64,000 nucleotides of DNA from an uncultured Treponema sp. (GCA_947167345.1 CAMVHR010000010.1:1-64000), one strand, 5' to 3'; positions 26,818-37,071 are shown, counted from the stretch's first letter. Made by a program: numbers and translations. Notes: generated by a model from the letters alone, not told the origin.

Positions 26818-28626
26818 TTATGCAAGCTCCTTTTCGAGCTGGTCAACTAGAGTTTTGAATGTATTCAGTGCCGACAAAACAGGTTCTGTCTGTTCCATGT
26901 CTACTCCTGCAACTTTAAGGCTTTCTATAGGATAGCGTGAACCGCCGCTTTTCAGGAATGTAAAGTAGTCGTTCAGCTCCTGTTTGCCGCCAGTTGTTAC
27001 ACGCTTTGCAAGTGCAAGTGAAGCGGAAATTCCTGTCGCATACTTGTACACATAGAAAGCATTGTAAAAATGAGGAATGCGTAAGCCTTCAAGGTCACTG
27101 GTCTTTTCAAAATGCATTTCGCTTCCAAAGTATTGTTCCAGCAGCTTCCTGTAAATTTCACGCAGGCTGTCTGTCGTTAACGGTATTCCCTTTTCTGCAT
27201 TTTCATGAGCAATAAGCTCAAATTCTGCAAACATGGTCTGGCGGTGCAGGGTGGCAAGAATGTCTGATGCCCTCATTGAAAGCAGGTATGTCGTAAGGGC
27301 TTTGTCTCCCTTTTCCTTTGCATTTTTGAGCATATATTCAAAAACAAGCTCTTCATTGAATGTAGATGCAACTTCTGCCTCAAAGATTGTGTATTCATAG
27401 CTCATGTACGGGTTGTTTCGGACGCTGTACCAGGAATGCATTGAATGTCCTCCTTCATGAGCCATTGTGTATACATCGCGGATGGAATCATCCTTGTAGT
27501 TAAGCAGAATATATGGATAGCCTTTGTATGCACCGGAAGAAAATGCACCTGAATGCTTGCCTTTGTTTTCATAGCGGTCTGCCCATCCGTTTAAAAGACC
27601 GTTGCATAATGTGTCAGTGTATTCTGTTCCAAGGACTGCAAGGGCATTTCTTATTATCTCAACGGATTCTTCATAAGTTGTGTGGGTTTTTACTGATTTT
27701 ACAAGCGGTACATATACATCATAATGCCGCAGTTCTTCTACGCCCAGAACCTTTTTGCGCAGTGCATAGAATCTGTGCAGGGGTTCAAGGTTTTCATGTA
27801 CTGTATTGACAAGGTTCCGGTATACGCTTGCAGGAACTTTGTCGCCGTAAAGAGCTGCTTCAAGTGACGATTTATAGCCTCTTGCCCGTGAAGTGAAAAT
27901 GTCATTTGCCACAGAACCTGCATACAGGGATGCAAGTGTGTTTGCATGTGCATCAAAAGTATTGTAAAATTTTTCGTAAGCTTCTTTGCGGACTTTTCTG
28001 TCCGGGTTTTCCATGAATGTTGACCATGTGCTGTGTGTAAGGGGCAAGTCTTTGCCGTCTACGGTTACGGTTCCGAAATTCAAGTCTACATCTGACAGGA
28101 GCGAAAATGTGTTGCTTGCAGTCTGCCCTGATTCCGACTGAAGCGCAAGAATGCGCTCTTCTTTTTCGGAAAGGGTGTAAGGCTTTCTGTGCAGAATTTT
28201 CTTTATGTAAATGCGATAATCATCAAACTCTTTTGATTCAATCCATGAATTTATTTTTTCATCTGGAATTGAAAGCAATTCTGGCATGTAAAAACTAATC
28301 TGTGCTGTAGTTTGCGTGTATGCCATCATTGCTCTGTTTACTTTGTCCTGGGAAGTGCTGTCACTCTGATCTGCCTCATGCATAAGGTTTGCATAGTGAA
28401 AGACATTTTCCATGGTGCGGCTCAAAGCTTCGTCTGCCTTTAGTACTGCAAGAAGATTCTGTGCGCTTTCCGAAAGCTTGCCTTTAAGTTCACATAATGC
28501 ATTTGTTAGCTCTGGCAGTTTTTTTAAGTCTGCTTCCCATTCTTCATCTGATTTATAAATTAATGAAAGATCCCATTTGTCTTTTGCAGGGACGTCTTTG
28601 CGTAACGGTATGTTTTCTTTACTCAT
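26818..28626 (-). CDS. pepF: Oligoendopeptidase F (M3 family)
   Basis: MAHEGGHSMHSW zinc motif; full-length M3B-like sequence. Confidence 0.92.
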   Translation of the reverse strand: MSKENIPLRKDVPAKDKWDLSLIYKSDEEWEADLKKLPELTNALCELKGKLSESAQNLLAVLKADEALSRTMENVFHYANLMHEADQSDSTSQDKVNRAMMAYTQTTAQISFYMPELLSIPDEKINSWIESKEFDDYRIYIKKILHRKPYTLSEKEERILALQSESGQTASNTFSLLSDVDLNFGTVTVDGKDLPLTHSTWSTFMENPDRKVRKEAYEKFYNTFDAHANTLASLYAGSVANDIFTSRARGYKSSLEAALYGDKVPASVYRNLVNTVHENLEPLHRFYALRKKVLGVEELRHYDVYVPLVKSVKTHTTYEESVEIIRNALAVLGTEYTDTLCNGLLNGWADRYENKGKHSGAFSSGAYKGYPYILLNYKDDSIRDVYTMAHEGGHSMHSWYSVRNNPYMSYEYTIFEAEVASTFNEELVFEYMLKNAKEKGDKALTTYLLSMRASDILATLHRQTMFAEFELIAHENAEKGIPLTTDSLREIYRKLLEQYFGSEMHFEKTSDLEGLRIPHFYNAFYVYKYATGISASLALAKRVTTGGKQELNDYFTFLKSGGSRYPIESLKVAGVDMEQTEPVLSALNTFKTLVDQLEKELA

Positions 28627-28727
28627 GCAGTTAGTTTATCACAACAATAATTTTATTACAATTGCAGTGCTACCATAGAAAAAAACTGCCGAACATTAGA
28701 TATAGAAAAGAAGTTTTGGGAGATAAT

Positions 28728-30455
28728 ATGGATTTCGTAAAAAAATCACTTGTTTTAATAGGAACTCCGGTTGCCGTACTTTTCATTATTACGACTGTTC
28801 TTGTAACCTCTGTTGTTGGAGGAACTTCTAAAAATCAGACTTCTGAGTTCATGAAGGCTCATGCACAGAAATGTGTCTTGGAGCTGGAGAATGTTCTGCA
28901 GGCTCCGATGATGATGACTGAAGCCATCGCATGGGTTTTTAAAGACGGATATTATAGACGCTATTCTGATACGAATGAAATATTTGTAAATATGTCAGAG
29001 GCTTATCCCCGTTTTTCGGGTTTTTACGGATGCCGTACTGATAAGACAATGTACAAGACCGACAGGCTTATTATCCCGGAAGACTTTGATCCTACAAGCC
29101 GCGGATGGTATAAGGGTGCTGTAGAAAAGAAAGGAGAAATGTTTTTTTCAGATGTTTACGTAGATGCCTCTACACATGATCTTGTTGTAACCTTTTCTCA
29201 GGCTGTATATAAAAAGAACAAGCTTGAAGGTGTTGTTGCTTTTGATTTTCCTTTGACGGATATCCTTCAGCTGCTAGGTAATGTCAAAACTTCTGAAACA
29301 GATCAGTCATTCATCCTTTCTCCTGACGGCAATTTTTTTATGCACGACTCCTTTTCTCCTGACGAAAACATTTTGACTGTATCAAACGGTGCCTATAAAG
29401 AAATCGGAACCAAGCTGCTTGAAAATCATGGAGACTTTGTATATGGCAGAATTGACGGCAAAGATTATGTGTTCATTTCGTCCAAAATGCCTGTTACGGG
29501 CTGGATTTATGTTCTTGGCAAGGAACTGAATGAGGTGAACCGCTATCAGAAAATGTTGTATGCTATTCTTGTCAGTTGCTTTCTGACACTTTTTATATTT
29601 ATCATGGTAATTACTGCCATTATAATTAAAAAAATGCGTATTAAGGCGGAGAAGGCTAGTTCTGCACTTGTTGAGGAAACTCAGAGCCTTTCTGTAGCAG
29701 CAAAAGAAAATGCCGCAACAAGTCAGGATCAGAGTGCGGCTGTAAAAGAAATTGTTGCCACTATGGAAGACAACAATGCACTGTCTGAAAACATTGCCAT
29801 AAAGATAAAAGACGTATCGAAGGTTGCAGGAAAGACCTCTGATGACGTAAGTGAAGGCGTTCAGTATCTTGAAATTAATGTTCAGCAGCTTCATGATATT
29901 GCCGAGGCCAATCAGAACACTATTGACGGCATAAAGAATCTTAGTGAAAAGATTGATAACATTTGGGACATCGTTACGCTCATAACTTCTGTTGCAGATC
30001 AGGCAAAAATCATTGCATTCAATGCAGAGCTTGAAGCAAGCAGTGCAGGTGAAGCAGGAAAGAACTTCCATATAGTCGCAACGGAAATACGTCGTCTGGC
30101 TGATGGAATTATTGATGGCACTAAAGAAATTAAGGACAAGATAAACGAAATCCTTCAGTCATCTGACAGCCTGATTCTGGCAAGTGAAAACGGAACTGAA
30201 AAGATTAACAAGGGCTGTGAAAATGCAAAGAGTCTTGAAGAACGTTTTGCAAGCATCAAGAATGCTTCTGAAATAACAGCTGGCAGTGCAGGGGACATAA
30301 CTACAATAATCCAGCAGCAGGCTATGGCAAGTGAACAGATTCTTATTACCCTAAAACAGATTGCGGCAGGAGTTGAAAATTTTACGACTGCCACGGAGAA
30401 TATCTCAAAAGCTTCCGAAAACCTTAAAACTATATCTGATAATTTAAATGGCTGA
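28728..30455 (+). CDS. Methyl-accepting chemotaxis protein with Cache-type sensor
   Basis: TM1, dCache-like FDPTSRGWYKGAVEKKGEMFFSDVY, TM2, signalling tip SVADQAKIIAFNAELEASSAGEAGKNFHIVATEIRRLAD. Confidence 0.9.
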   Translation: MDFVKKSLVLIGTPVAVLFIITTVLVTSVVGGTSKNQTSEFMKAHAQKCVLELENVLQAPMMMTEAIAWVFKDGYYRRYSDTNEIFVNMSEAYPRFSGFYGCRTDKTMYKTDRLIIPEDFDPTSRGWYKGAVEKKGEMFFSDVYVDASTHDLVVTFSQAVYKKNKLEGVVAFDFPLTDILQLLGNVKTSETDQSFILSPDGNFFMHDSFSPDENILTVSNGAYKEIGTKLLENHGDFVYGRIDGKDYVFISSKMPVTGWIYVLGKELNEVNRYQKMLYAILVSCFLTLFIFIMVITAIIIKKMRIKAEKASSALVEETQSLSVAAKENAATSQDQSAAVKEIVATMEDNNALSENIAIKIKDVSKVAGKTSDDVSEGVQYLEINVQQLHDIAEANQNTIDGIKNLSEKIDNIWDIVTLITSVADQAKIIAFNAELEASSAGEAGKNFHIVATEIRRLADGIIDGTKEIKDKINEILQSSDSLILASENGTEKINKGCENAKSLEERFASIKNASEITAGSAGDITTIIQQQAMASEQILITLKQIAAGVENFTTATENISKASENLKTISDNLNG

Positions 30456-30466
30456 GAGATTGTTTT

Positions 30467-31138
30467 GTGAAATTTAGGAAATGTATTCTAATCACTCTGT
30501 TGATTTTGTTTTTTGTGGTCGGTTTGTTTTGTACAGGCATTAACATTTACATGGTTTTGTATGCAAAGCCTTATGTATATGCAGATGTAAACTCTGTGCC
30601 CGAAAGATATGCTGTAATTCTGCCGGGTGCTAAAGTTTACAGTAATACAGTTTCGCATGTCGTGAGGGATAGAATAGAAGGTTCTTTGCTGTGTATTGAT
30701 GCCGGCAAGGCAAAAAGAATTCTTGTGTCAGGAGACCATGGCAGAAAAGATTACGATGAAGTCAATCAGATACGCCTGTACATGCAGAATGTCTATGGAA
30801 CGGATGGCAGTTTGATTTTTATGGATCATGCAGGCTTTTCTACTTATGAGACTATGTACCGTGCTCGCGATGTTTTTTGCGTAAAAGATGCCGTCATCGT
30901 TACGCAAAAGTTTCATGTATACCGTTCTGTGTATATTGCACGCAAGCTGGGAATTGATGCCGTTGCTCTTGAAGCTCCGGAAATGGTATCGTATGCAAAA
31001 AGATTACATCGGGTATGGGAATTCAGGGAATTCCTTGCAAGAATAAAAGCTTTTTTTTCCGTTGCATTCAATGTAAAGCCTACATATCTTGGAAATCAGA
31101 TACCTATTACAGGAGATTCTTCAAAAAGCTGGGATTAA
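30467..31138 (+). CDS. SanA/YdcF-like DUF218 protein
   Basis: GTG start; AVILPGAKVYSNTVSHVVRDRIEG, ILVSGDHGRKDYDEV, FSTYETMYRARDVF. Confidence 0.85.
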   Translation: MKFRKCILITLLILFFVVGLFCTGINIYMVLYAKPYVYADVNSVPERYAVILPGAKVYSNTVSHVVRDRIEGSLLCIDAGKAKRILVSGDHGRKDYDEVNQIRLYMQNVYGTDGSLIFMDHAGFSTYETMYRARDVFCVKDAVIVTQKFHVYRSVYIARKLGIDAVALEAPEMVSYAKRLHRVWEFREFLARIKAFFSVAFNVKPTYLGNQIPITGDSSKSWD

Positions 31139-31231
31139 GATTGTTTTATTTTAAATGCTGTGCTAAGATGAAATTATCACTGGATATTTGAGACTTCGTT
31201 TTGTTTTTTTTAGAATAATAAGGAGGAGCTT

Positions 31232-32137
31232 ATGTTCAATAAAATCTTTTTTTCTTCTTTAATTCTTGTTGCTGTGCTTTTTATTGGTTGTGCTGGTGGT
31301 GTTGCAGATTCGTCTGATTCTGATTCTTCTGCAGAAAATCTTTCTATTTCAATTCATTCAAACACTTCTGGACGCTCTTTAGACATTACGTACGCAGAAC
31401 CTAATGTCTCGTATGGAAGGGCAGCGATTGGCACTTCAAATATGTATGAAGTTTCTGTTGTAATTGACGGTGTTGGCGGATATACAAAGACTAAGTCTGT
31501 CTTAGTTCCTAATGGAACTAACAAGGCTACTGTATCGTTTGATGACATTCCGATTGGTGAGGCTACAGCCACTGCCACTGTCTTGAACCGCTATCATAAA
31601 AAATGGACAGGCTCCAAAACTGTAACCATTACACCTGAGGAAAATCTCTTTAAGATTCAGCTGAGTAATGTTGGATACGATATTTCTGATATGGCAACAG
31701 GTGACCTTGTGCTTTCAACAGGCGGATATATAAAGCGCTCTGACTATAATGATAGCATTGATTCTTCTGCAGGATCTGTGTATGCGGCTCTAAAAATAGG
31801 CTCTGCCCTTTATGCGATAAAACAGGGATATAATCAGTATTCTTCTACAAATTATTCTGTCTGTGAAACATCTGCGGCAGGCATAACGCCGATAAGCTGG
31901 GCAAGTGAAAATTTCCGTATGCCGACTAAAGATGAGTTGCAGCAAATTTATGATCAGCGTAATTCATGGATGGGAATATATTCCTCTTCTGGAGCCGCTT
32001 TTGCACTTACAACGACATTTTCGTACTGGAGTTCTACTATGGACGGTGCCATGCATTGGATTCTTGAGTGGTCATCAGGAACTTGGACAAATACAGATGC
32101 CTCTGCGGGTGATGAATATATTTGCAGGTTGAATTAA
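31232..32137 (+). CDS. Lipoprotein with C-terminal DUF1566-like domain
   Basis: Lipobox VLFIGCAGG; FRMPTKDELQQIYDQRNSW...SYWSSTMDG. Confidence 0.65.
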   Translation: MFNKIFFSSLILVAVLFIGCAGGVADSSDSDSSAENLSISIHSNTSGRSLDITYAEPNVSYGRAAIGTSNMYEVSVVIDGVGGYTKTKSVLVPNGTNKATVSFDDIPIGEATATATVLNRYHKKWTGSKTVTITPEENLFKIQLSNVGYDISDMATGDLVLSTGGYIKRSDYNDSIDSSAGSVYAALKIGSALYAIKQGYNQYSSTNYSVCETSAAGITPISWASENFRMPTKDELQQIYDQRNSWMGIYSSSGAAFALTTTFSYWSSTMDGAMHWILEWSSGTWTNTDASAGDEYICRLN

Positions 32138-32232
32138 TGTTTTATTGACCATGACGGCAAACTGTGGAATAATGCAATAACAACTTTGAACAAAGTTTCT
32201 AGAAAAAATATGTTAAAACGGAGTTTTCACAC

Positions 32233-32472
32233 ATGGTAGCATTGATTATTGGTATTCTTCTCATGGCATTCTGTGCCTTTGCATGCATTCCGTCCGGTCT
32301 TGCATGGGGGGCTTATGTTGTTGATTTTTTAAAAGGCTGTGTTCCTGTACTGTCTGCATTTGTAGGTCTCATTGCTGTGTTCATTGGCTTTGCAGACATA
32401 AAGGACAAGAACGAGGCAAAAAAAGAAGAGCTTGCTGCACGTAAGGCAGAAGAAGCCTCTCCTGAAAAATGA
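32233..32472 (+). CDS. Small membrane protein of unknown function
   Basis: Two predicted TM helices and a charged C-terminus (DKNEAKKEELAARKAEEASPEK). Confidence 0.55.
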   Translation: MVALIIGILLMAFCAFACIPSGLAWGAYVVDFLKGCVPVLSAFVGLIAVFIGFADIKDKNEAKKEELAARKAEEASPEK

Positions 32473-32475
32473 CAC

Positions 32476-32505
32476 TTGACTAAGTTTTTTTAATAATGTT
32501 ATAAT
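32476..32505 (+). promoter_or_regulatory. Sigma-70 type promoter for rplM-rpsI
   Basis: TTGACT-18 bp-TATAAT. Confidence 0.7.
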
Positions 32506-32550
32506 ACTTTACCCCGTATATATTGCAGACGACTGCTCATTGTTTGCAAG

Positions 32551-32580
32551 CATTCAGGATTCGATGCAAAATCCAGAATG
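32551..32580 (+). promoter_or_regulatory. Candidate ribosomal-protein leader hairpin
   Basis: CATTCAGGATT-cgatgcaa-AATCCAGAATG between the promoter and the rplM start. Confidence 0.5.
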
Positions 32581-32609
32581 TAATGTTTTTATAGAAAGGT
32601 ATATATACA

Positions 32610-33038
32610 ATGAAGACGATTTTTGCTAAACCAAATGACGTTAAGCACGACTGGTACATCATCGATGCTTCAGGACAGACACTTGGTCGTGTCGCACAGA
32701 AAGCCGCTAGTGTACTTCGCGGAAAGAACAAGCCTACTTATACTCCTAATGCTGAGTGCGGTGACTATGTTGTAATTATCAATGCTGAAAAGATCCAGGT
32801 TACAGGAAACAAGGCTGATGATATGAAGTATCGTCACTATACTGGATATGTACACGGTCTTCGCGAATATTCATTCAACGAACTTCTTGCAAAGCATCCT
32901 ACAGATCCTCTTAGAAGAACAATTGAAGGCATGCTTCCACATAACCGCCTTGGTCGCAAGATTAGCGGTAACTTGAAGATTTATGCTGGCAGTGAGCATC
33001 CTCATGCAGCACAGAATCCAAAACCTCTTGAAGTATAA
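32610..33038 (+). CDS. rplM: 50S ribosomal protein L13
   Basis: WYIIDASGQTLGRVAQKAASVLRGKNKPTYTPN; GMLPHNRLGR. Confidence 0.96.
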   Translation: MKTIFAKPNDVKHDWYIIDASGQTLGRVAQKAASVLRGKNKPTYTPNAECGDYVVIINAEKIQVTGNKADDMKYRHYTGYVHGLREYSFNELLAKHPTDPLRRTIEGMLPHNRLGRKISGNLKIYAGSEHPHAAQNPKPLEV

Positions 33039-33055
33039 GGTAAAAGGAGTTTATT

Positions 33056-33448
33056 GTGGTTAGAAACATTGCAATTGGTACAGGTAGAAGAAAGACAGCA
33101 ACTGCTCGCGTATTCTTGCGTGAAGGTTCTGGAAAGATTGTTGTTAACGGAAAGGATGTAAAAGACTATTTCTGCACTCCTTCTCAGGTAAATCTTGTAA
33201 ATCAGCCTTTGCTGGTTACTTCAAACGGTAATAAGTTTGATATTCTTATCAACGTATGTGGTGGCGGTCTTAACGGACAGGCTGCAGCTTGTCTTCACGG
33301 AATTTCACGTGCTTTGACACAGGTAGATCCAAACTGCCACACAGCTTTGAAGGCAAACGGTTATCTTACACGTGATTCACGTATGGTTGAGCGTAAGAAG
33401 TACGGTCAGCGTGGTGCACGTAGAAGATTCCAGTTCAGCAAGCGTTAA
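33056..33448 (+). CDS. rpsI: 30S ribosomal protein S9
   Basis: IGTGRRKTATARVFLREGSGKIVVNG; terminal YGQRGARRRFQFSKR. Confidence 0.96.
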   Translation: MVRNIAIGTGRRKTATARVFLREGSGKIVVNGKDVKDYFCTPSQVNLVNQPLLVTSNGNKFDILINVCGGGLNGQAAACLHGISRALTQVDPNCHTALKANGYLTRDSRMVERKKYGQRGARRRFQFSKR

Positions 33449-33464
33449 TCTTTTTACCCTGAAG

Positions 33465-34073
33465 ATGATCATTCAGGAATTAAAGCAGACTTTGTCTGGG
33501 GTGTACGAGATTACACCGGAGGCAGGGTCTGCCTTTTTTTTGCGTACTACATATTTGACTTTTGTACCGGAAGAGCGACTTTGCATTCATGAAACTTTTA
33601 CTGATGAAGAAACTGCCGATATTTTAAATGCAGCCCTCATTTACAGTACAGAAGTTGCAGCCATGTCATATTTGTCACGTGCTGAGCAATGCCGCTATTC
33701 ATTGACTTCAAAACTTTTAAAAAAAGGTCTGCAGAAAAATGCCATAGAACCTGCACTTGATTATTTGGAAAGTGTTCATTATCTCGATGATAACCGCTTT
33801 GCAGGGGCATGGCTGAGGAATAGGGCAATAGATCATGTCGAAGGCCGTCTTAGGCTTAGTGCAGAACTTGCCGGCCGAGGCATTGACAGGCTGATTGCCA
33901 GAAAAGCTTTGGATGAGTTTTTTTCTACTCATGATGAGCATGAATTGTGTCGTATTGCATTGAATAAGTGCATTAGGCAAAAAAAATCAGAGGATAAGAT
34001 ATACGCATCTTTGCAGCGTAGCGGATTTTCAATAAAAGAAATAAGGTCTGTATTGAATGAACAGAAACAGTAA
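33465..34073 (+). CDS. recX: Regulatory protein RecX
   Basis: AMSYLSRAEQCRYSLTSKLLKKG, YLDDNRFAGAWLRNRA; ATG 33465 preferred, as the track start lies inside rpsI. Confidence 0.8.
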   Translation: MIIQELKQTLSGVYEITPEAGSAFFLRTTYLTFVPEERLCIHETFTDEETADILNAALIYSTEVAAMSYLSRAEQCRYSLTSKLLKKGLQKNAIEPALDYLESVHYLDDNRFAGAWLRNRAIDHVEGRLRLSAELAGRGIDRLIARKALDEFFSTHDEHELCRIALNKCIRQKKSEDKIYASLQRSGFSIKEIRSVLNEQKQ

Positions 34074-34668
34074 TTCAAAAAAGCCGATAGTTTACTCAGC
34101 CATGGAGGTTGCCAGATTTTGCGGAGTTGTAAATCAGACGGCTATTAACTGGATAAAGAGTAAGTATATAAAAGCGTTTCAGACACCTGGAGGTCAGTAT
34201 AGGGTTTATCCCGAAGACCTTGTTGCTTTTATGAAAAAAAAGAATATCAATGTGCCTGAAGAACTTTTGCTGGCATGTCATAAATCCGAAGGCAAGCATA
34301 CACTTCTTCTTGTTGACGATGACAGAATCTGGAATGATGTGATGGCAAAATATCTGACTTTAAAACTGGAAGATACAGCTATAATTCAAGCTTTTGATGG
34401 TTTTGAAGCTGGAGCTCTTATGGTTGAGCGGCATCCAGATGTTGTTGTACTTGACTTGGATTTACCTGGTATTGACGGCATCCGCATTTGCAAGACGATT
34501 CGCGAAGAAAATTCTTTTGGCAAGCCAGCCATTGTTGTTACAACAGCACTGGAAGATGAAGGGCTTGAACAGGAATGCCTTGAACTTGGCGTGTCTAAAT
34601 TCCTTAAAAAACCCGTTAATCTTCCAATGCTTGCAGAAAATCTTATAGCCCTGAATTCAAACAATTAG
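34057..34668 (+). CDS. Response regulator with N-terminal excisionase/MerR-type HTH
   Basis: YSAMEVARFCGVVNQTAINWIKSKYIKAFQTPGGQYRVYPEDL then TLLLVDDDRIWNDV...VVVLDLDLPGIDG...KFLKKPVN. Confidence 0.85.
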   Translation: MNRNSNSKKPIVYSAMEVARFCGVVNQTAINWIKSKYIKAFQTPGGQYRVYPEDLVAFMKKKNINVPEELLLACHKSEGKHTLLLVDDDRIWNDVMAKYLTLKLEDTAIIQAFDGFEAGALMVERHPDVVVLDLDLPGIDGIRICKTIREENSFGKPAIVVTTALEDEGLEQECLELGVSKFLKKPVNLPMLAENLIALNSNN

Positions 34669-35693
34669 TTATAAAAACTTCCTTCGTAAAGATATGCAGG
34701 ATACTTTACGTCAGATGAAATTACTTTTTCAATTGCATCCGGCAACTGTGACTTTGCATGAAGTTTTGACATGCCCATGAACAGATGATACAGTGAATCA
34801 TCCTTTTTATATTCATAGTCCTTTATTTCGTAGTTTTCATTTTCAAATTCATTACGCTTCATTGCTTCTACTATTTCTTCCCAACTGCCAATGCCGTCAA
34901 TAAGCTTGTTTGCAAGAGCCTGCTTTGCCGTATAAAGCCGCCCGTCAGACAGTTCTATAGTTCTGTTTTTAGAAAGTCCCCTTGCATCTGCAACAATGTC
35001 AGTAAACTGGTCATAACATTCATCTGCAATTGACTGCATTATTGCACGCTGCTCATCTGTTACAGGTTCATTGTAGTTGCCCATGTTCTTGTTGCGTCCT
35101 GAATGTATTGTTTCAGATTTTATTCCATACTTTGCCATAAGTCCTGTAAGGTCTGTAAATTGTCCGCATAAAACGCCGATGCATCCGCAAAGAGTGTTTC
35201 TGTTTGCCATAACGTAGTCTGCTGCACAGGACATGTAATAGCCACCGCTTGCAGCCATTCCTGCAAAATAGGCATATACAGGCTTTGTCTTTTTGTAATC
35301 CAAAAGCTCAAGATATACTTCATCTGTTTCGTATACGCTGCCACCAGGAGAGTTTATGAAAAGAATGATGCCTTTGTTCTTGTCATCAGCTTTCAAATCT
35401 TTTATTGTCGAAAGCAACCATTTCTGGTCGTAAGTGTTGCCAGCTTCTGTTATTACACCTGTAATGAATATTTTTGCAATGTAGTTCTGAGTACTTTTTT
35501 GTGTCTTTGTTTTACTTGCTTTATTAAAAACAGATGCCGGATTTTTTGTTATTGATGTTGTTTCACCGTCTGTTGTAATGCTTATGTCAATGTTCGAGCC
35601 AGTTTTTTTTCTTTCAAAGACAAAACTTGCTACTGCCAGTATTGCAATAATTACAAAAACTATGATTCCTGTGCGCTGTTTTGAATTTTTCAT
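34665..35693 (-). CDS. sppA: Signal peptide peptidase SppA (S49)
   Basis: FINSPGGSVYETDEVYLEL, YFAGMAASGGYYMSCAADYVMANRNTLCGCIGV. Confidence 0.88.
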   Translation of the reverse strand: MKNSKQRTGIIVFVIIAILAVASFVFERKKTGSNIDISITTDGETTSITKNPASVFNKASKTKTQKSTQNYIAKIFITGVITEAGNTYDQKWLLSTIKDLKADDKNKGIILFINSPGGSVYETDEVYLELLDYKKTKPVYAYFAGMAASGGYYMSCAADYVMANRNTLCGCIGVLCGQFTDLTGLMAKYGIKSETIHSGRNKNMGNYNEPVTDEQRAIMQSIADECYDQFTDIVADARGLSKNRTIELSDGRLYTAKQALANKLIDGIGSWEEIVEAMKRNEFENENYEIKDYEYKKDDSLYHLFMGMSKLHAKSQLPDAIEKVISSDVKYPAYLYEGSFYN

Positions 35694-35714
35694 ATAAATA
35701 ACCTTCTTTTATGC

Positions 35715-36458
35715 CTATAAATTTTCTTTGTTTTCAGAATTATCTTGTATTGCAGTCTGTACAGGTTCTGCATCTTCTGCATTTGAAGTATCCCAGTTGT
35801 ACTGTGAACCTGTAGTTGTGCCAGAAGATTCTGATGGAGTATTTTGTGTTGTTTTAAAATCTTCTGCTGTTACAATGCCGTTGTCCAATGCCTGCTGCTT
35901 TATGCTGTGATATGCATTGATTTCTGCCATGTTCATGTATGGTATGAGCCACAGTAGCAGGATGCCAAATGTAAAGCCTGAAAGAATCAGCCATCCAATA
36001 AAACTCAATGCCATTATGAACAAATCCATCTTGTGACCCTGTGTTATTTTCTTGCTCAAATTCATTGCAGTGCGTACATCCATATCTGGAGACTCCGCAA
36101 TGATAAAGAACATCTGGGAATAGGCCAAGCTCTTTACGATTCCCGGAATCAAAAACAGACATGACCAAAGTGTTGTCCACAGAATGAACCACAGTGTGCC
36201 TAAAATACCGTTCAGCCAGAAAGAAAATCCCTGAATGAATTTTGAAAGCGGCTGCTTTTCCTTGGTATGCGAAAGCGTAATGTATAAGTAGACATTTGCC
36301 ATGCAGAGCACTGAGAGAGCACAGAATGCAACGAGTGGAACTGTTGCACTTAGTGCAGAACTAATGGCAAGTGTTATTATTGTTGCAAGAATAGGTGTGC
36401 CCCATCTGCCTGCAAGCTGTTTTTTTGCAATGTTTTTGTATGCAGCTCTGTTAAACAT
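35715..36458 (-). CDS. DUF975-like membrane protein
   Basis: Multi-TM; LIPGIVKSLAYSQMFFIIAESPDMDVRTAMNLSKKITQGHKMDLF. Confidence 0.75.
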   Translation of the reverse strand: MFNRAAYKNIAKKQLAGRWGTPILATIITLAISSALSATVPLVAFCALSVLCMANVYLYITLSHTKEKQPLSKFIQGFSFWLNGILGTLWFILWTTLWSCLFLIPGIVKSLAYSQMFFIIAESPDMDVRTAMNLSKKITQGHKMDLFIMALSFIGWLILSGFTFGILLLWLIPYMNMAEINAYHSIKQQALDNGIVTAEDFKTTQNTPSESSGTTTGSQYNWDTSNAEDAEPVQTAIQDNSENKENL

Positions 36459-36462
36459 AAAC

Positions 36463-37059
36463 TTATAACTCCTTCAGCATTTCGCTGTAATAACGTTTTT
36501 CTATTTTGCTTTTTGGAATGCCAGTCATTTCCAAAAGTTCTTCCAGCTTTTTTTGAATTTTGCTGACAGATACTTCATCATTATAAGGTGAAAGGATTTC
36601 TATTTCAAGAAAGTTACCGAGTGGTGGAACAGCACACAGCTCAAAGGTCGCAATAAGCCTCTCTGGAACAAGTTCTTTAGCAGGGATGATGAGTTCCCAT
36701 GACATTACGTCCTTGTGTTTTTTTAGCTGTATGGAATACCCTGTGTCTGTAAGAAATGCCTTTATTACGTCTGGTGATGACACTGAACATTCCTTTTCAT
36801 CGTTTACTTCTACAGCCGTTCCATCTGCATCAGTACGGATTTCCTTTCTCTTATATGTGACAAGAAAGGTTTCGCCTGGCAAGCACCCACTTTCGTCACA
36901 AGTTTCTTTACGAATCCTTATTTTATGAGTGTCTGTTGATGATTTTCCGTAATACTCATCATCACGCAAAACTCTGCCTGTGTAAGCAGCCTTTGCATTC
37001 AGTACTTCTATAAGGGCAGCCCTGTCATCTACATGAGCCTTTAATTCAATTTCCATCAT
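36463..37059 (-). CDS. CYTH-domain protein (class IV adenylate cyclase-like)
   Basis: MEIELKAHVDD, HKIRIRKET, FLVTYKRKEI, LGNFLEIEIL. Confidence 0.8.
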   Translation of the reverse strand: MMEIELKAHVDDRAALIEVLNAKAAYTGRVLRDDEYYGKSSTDTHKIRIRKETCDESGCLPGETFLVTYKRKEIRTDADGTAVEVNDEKECSVSSPDVIKAFLTDTGYSIQLKKHKDVMSWELIIPAKELVPERLIATFELCAVPPLGNFLEIEILSPYNDEVSVSKIQKKLEELLEMTGIPKSKIEKRYYSEMLKEL

Positions 37060-37071
37060 GTAAATTTAACC

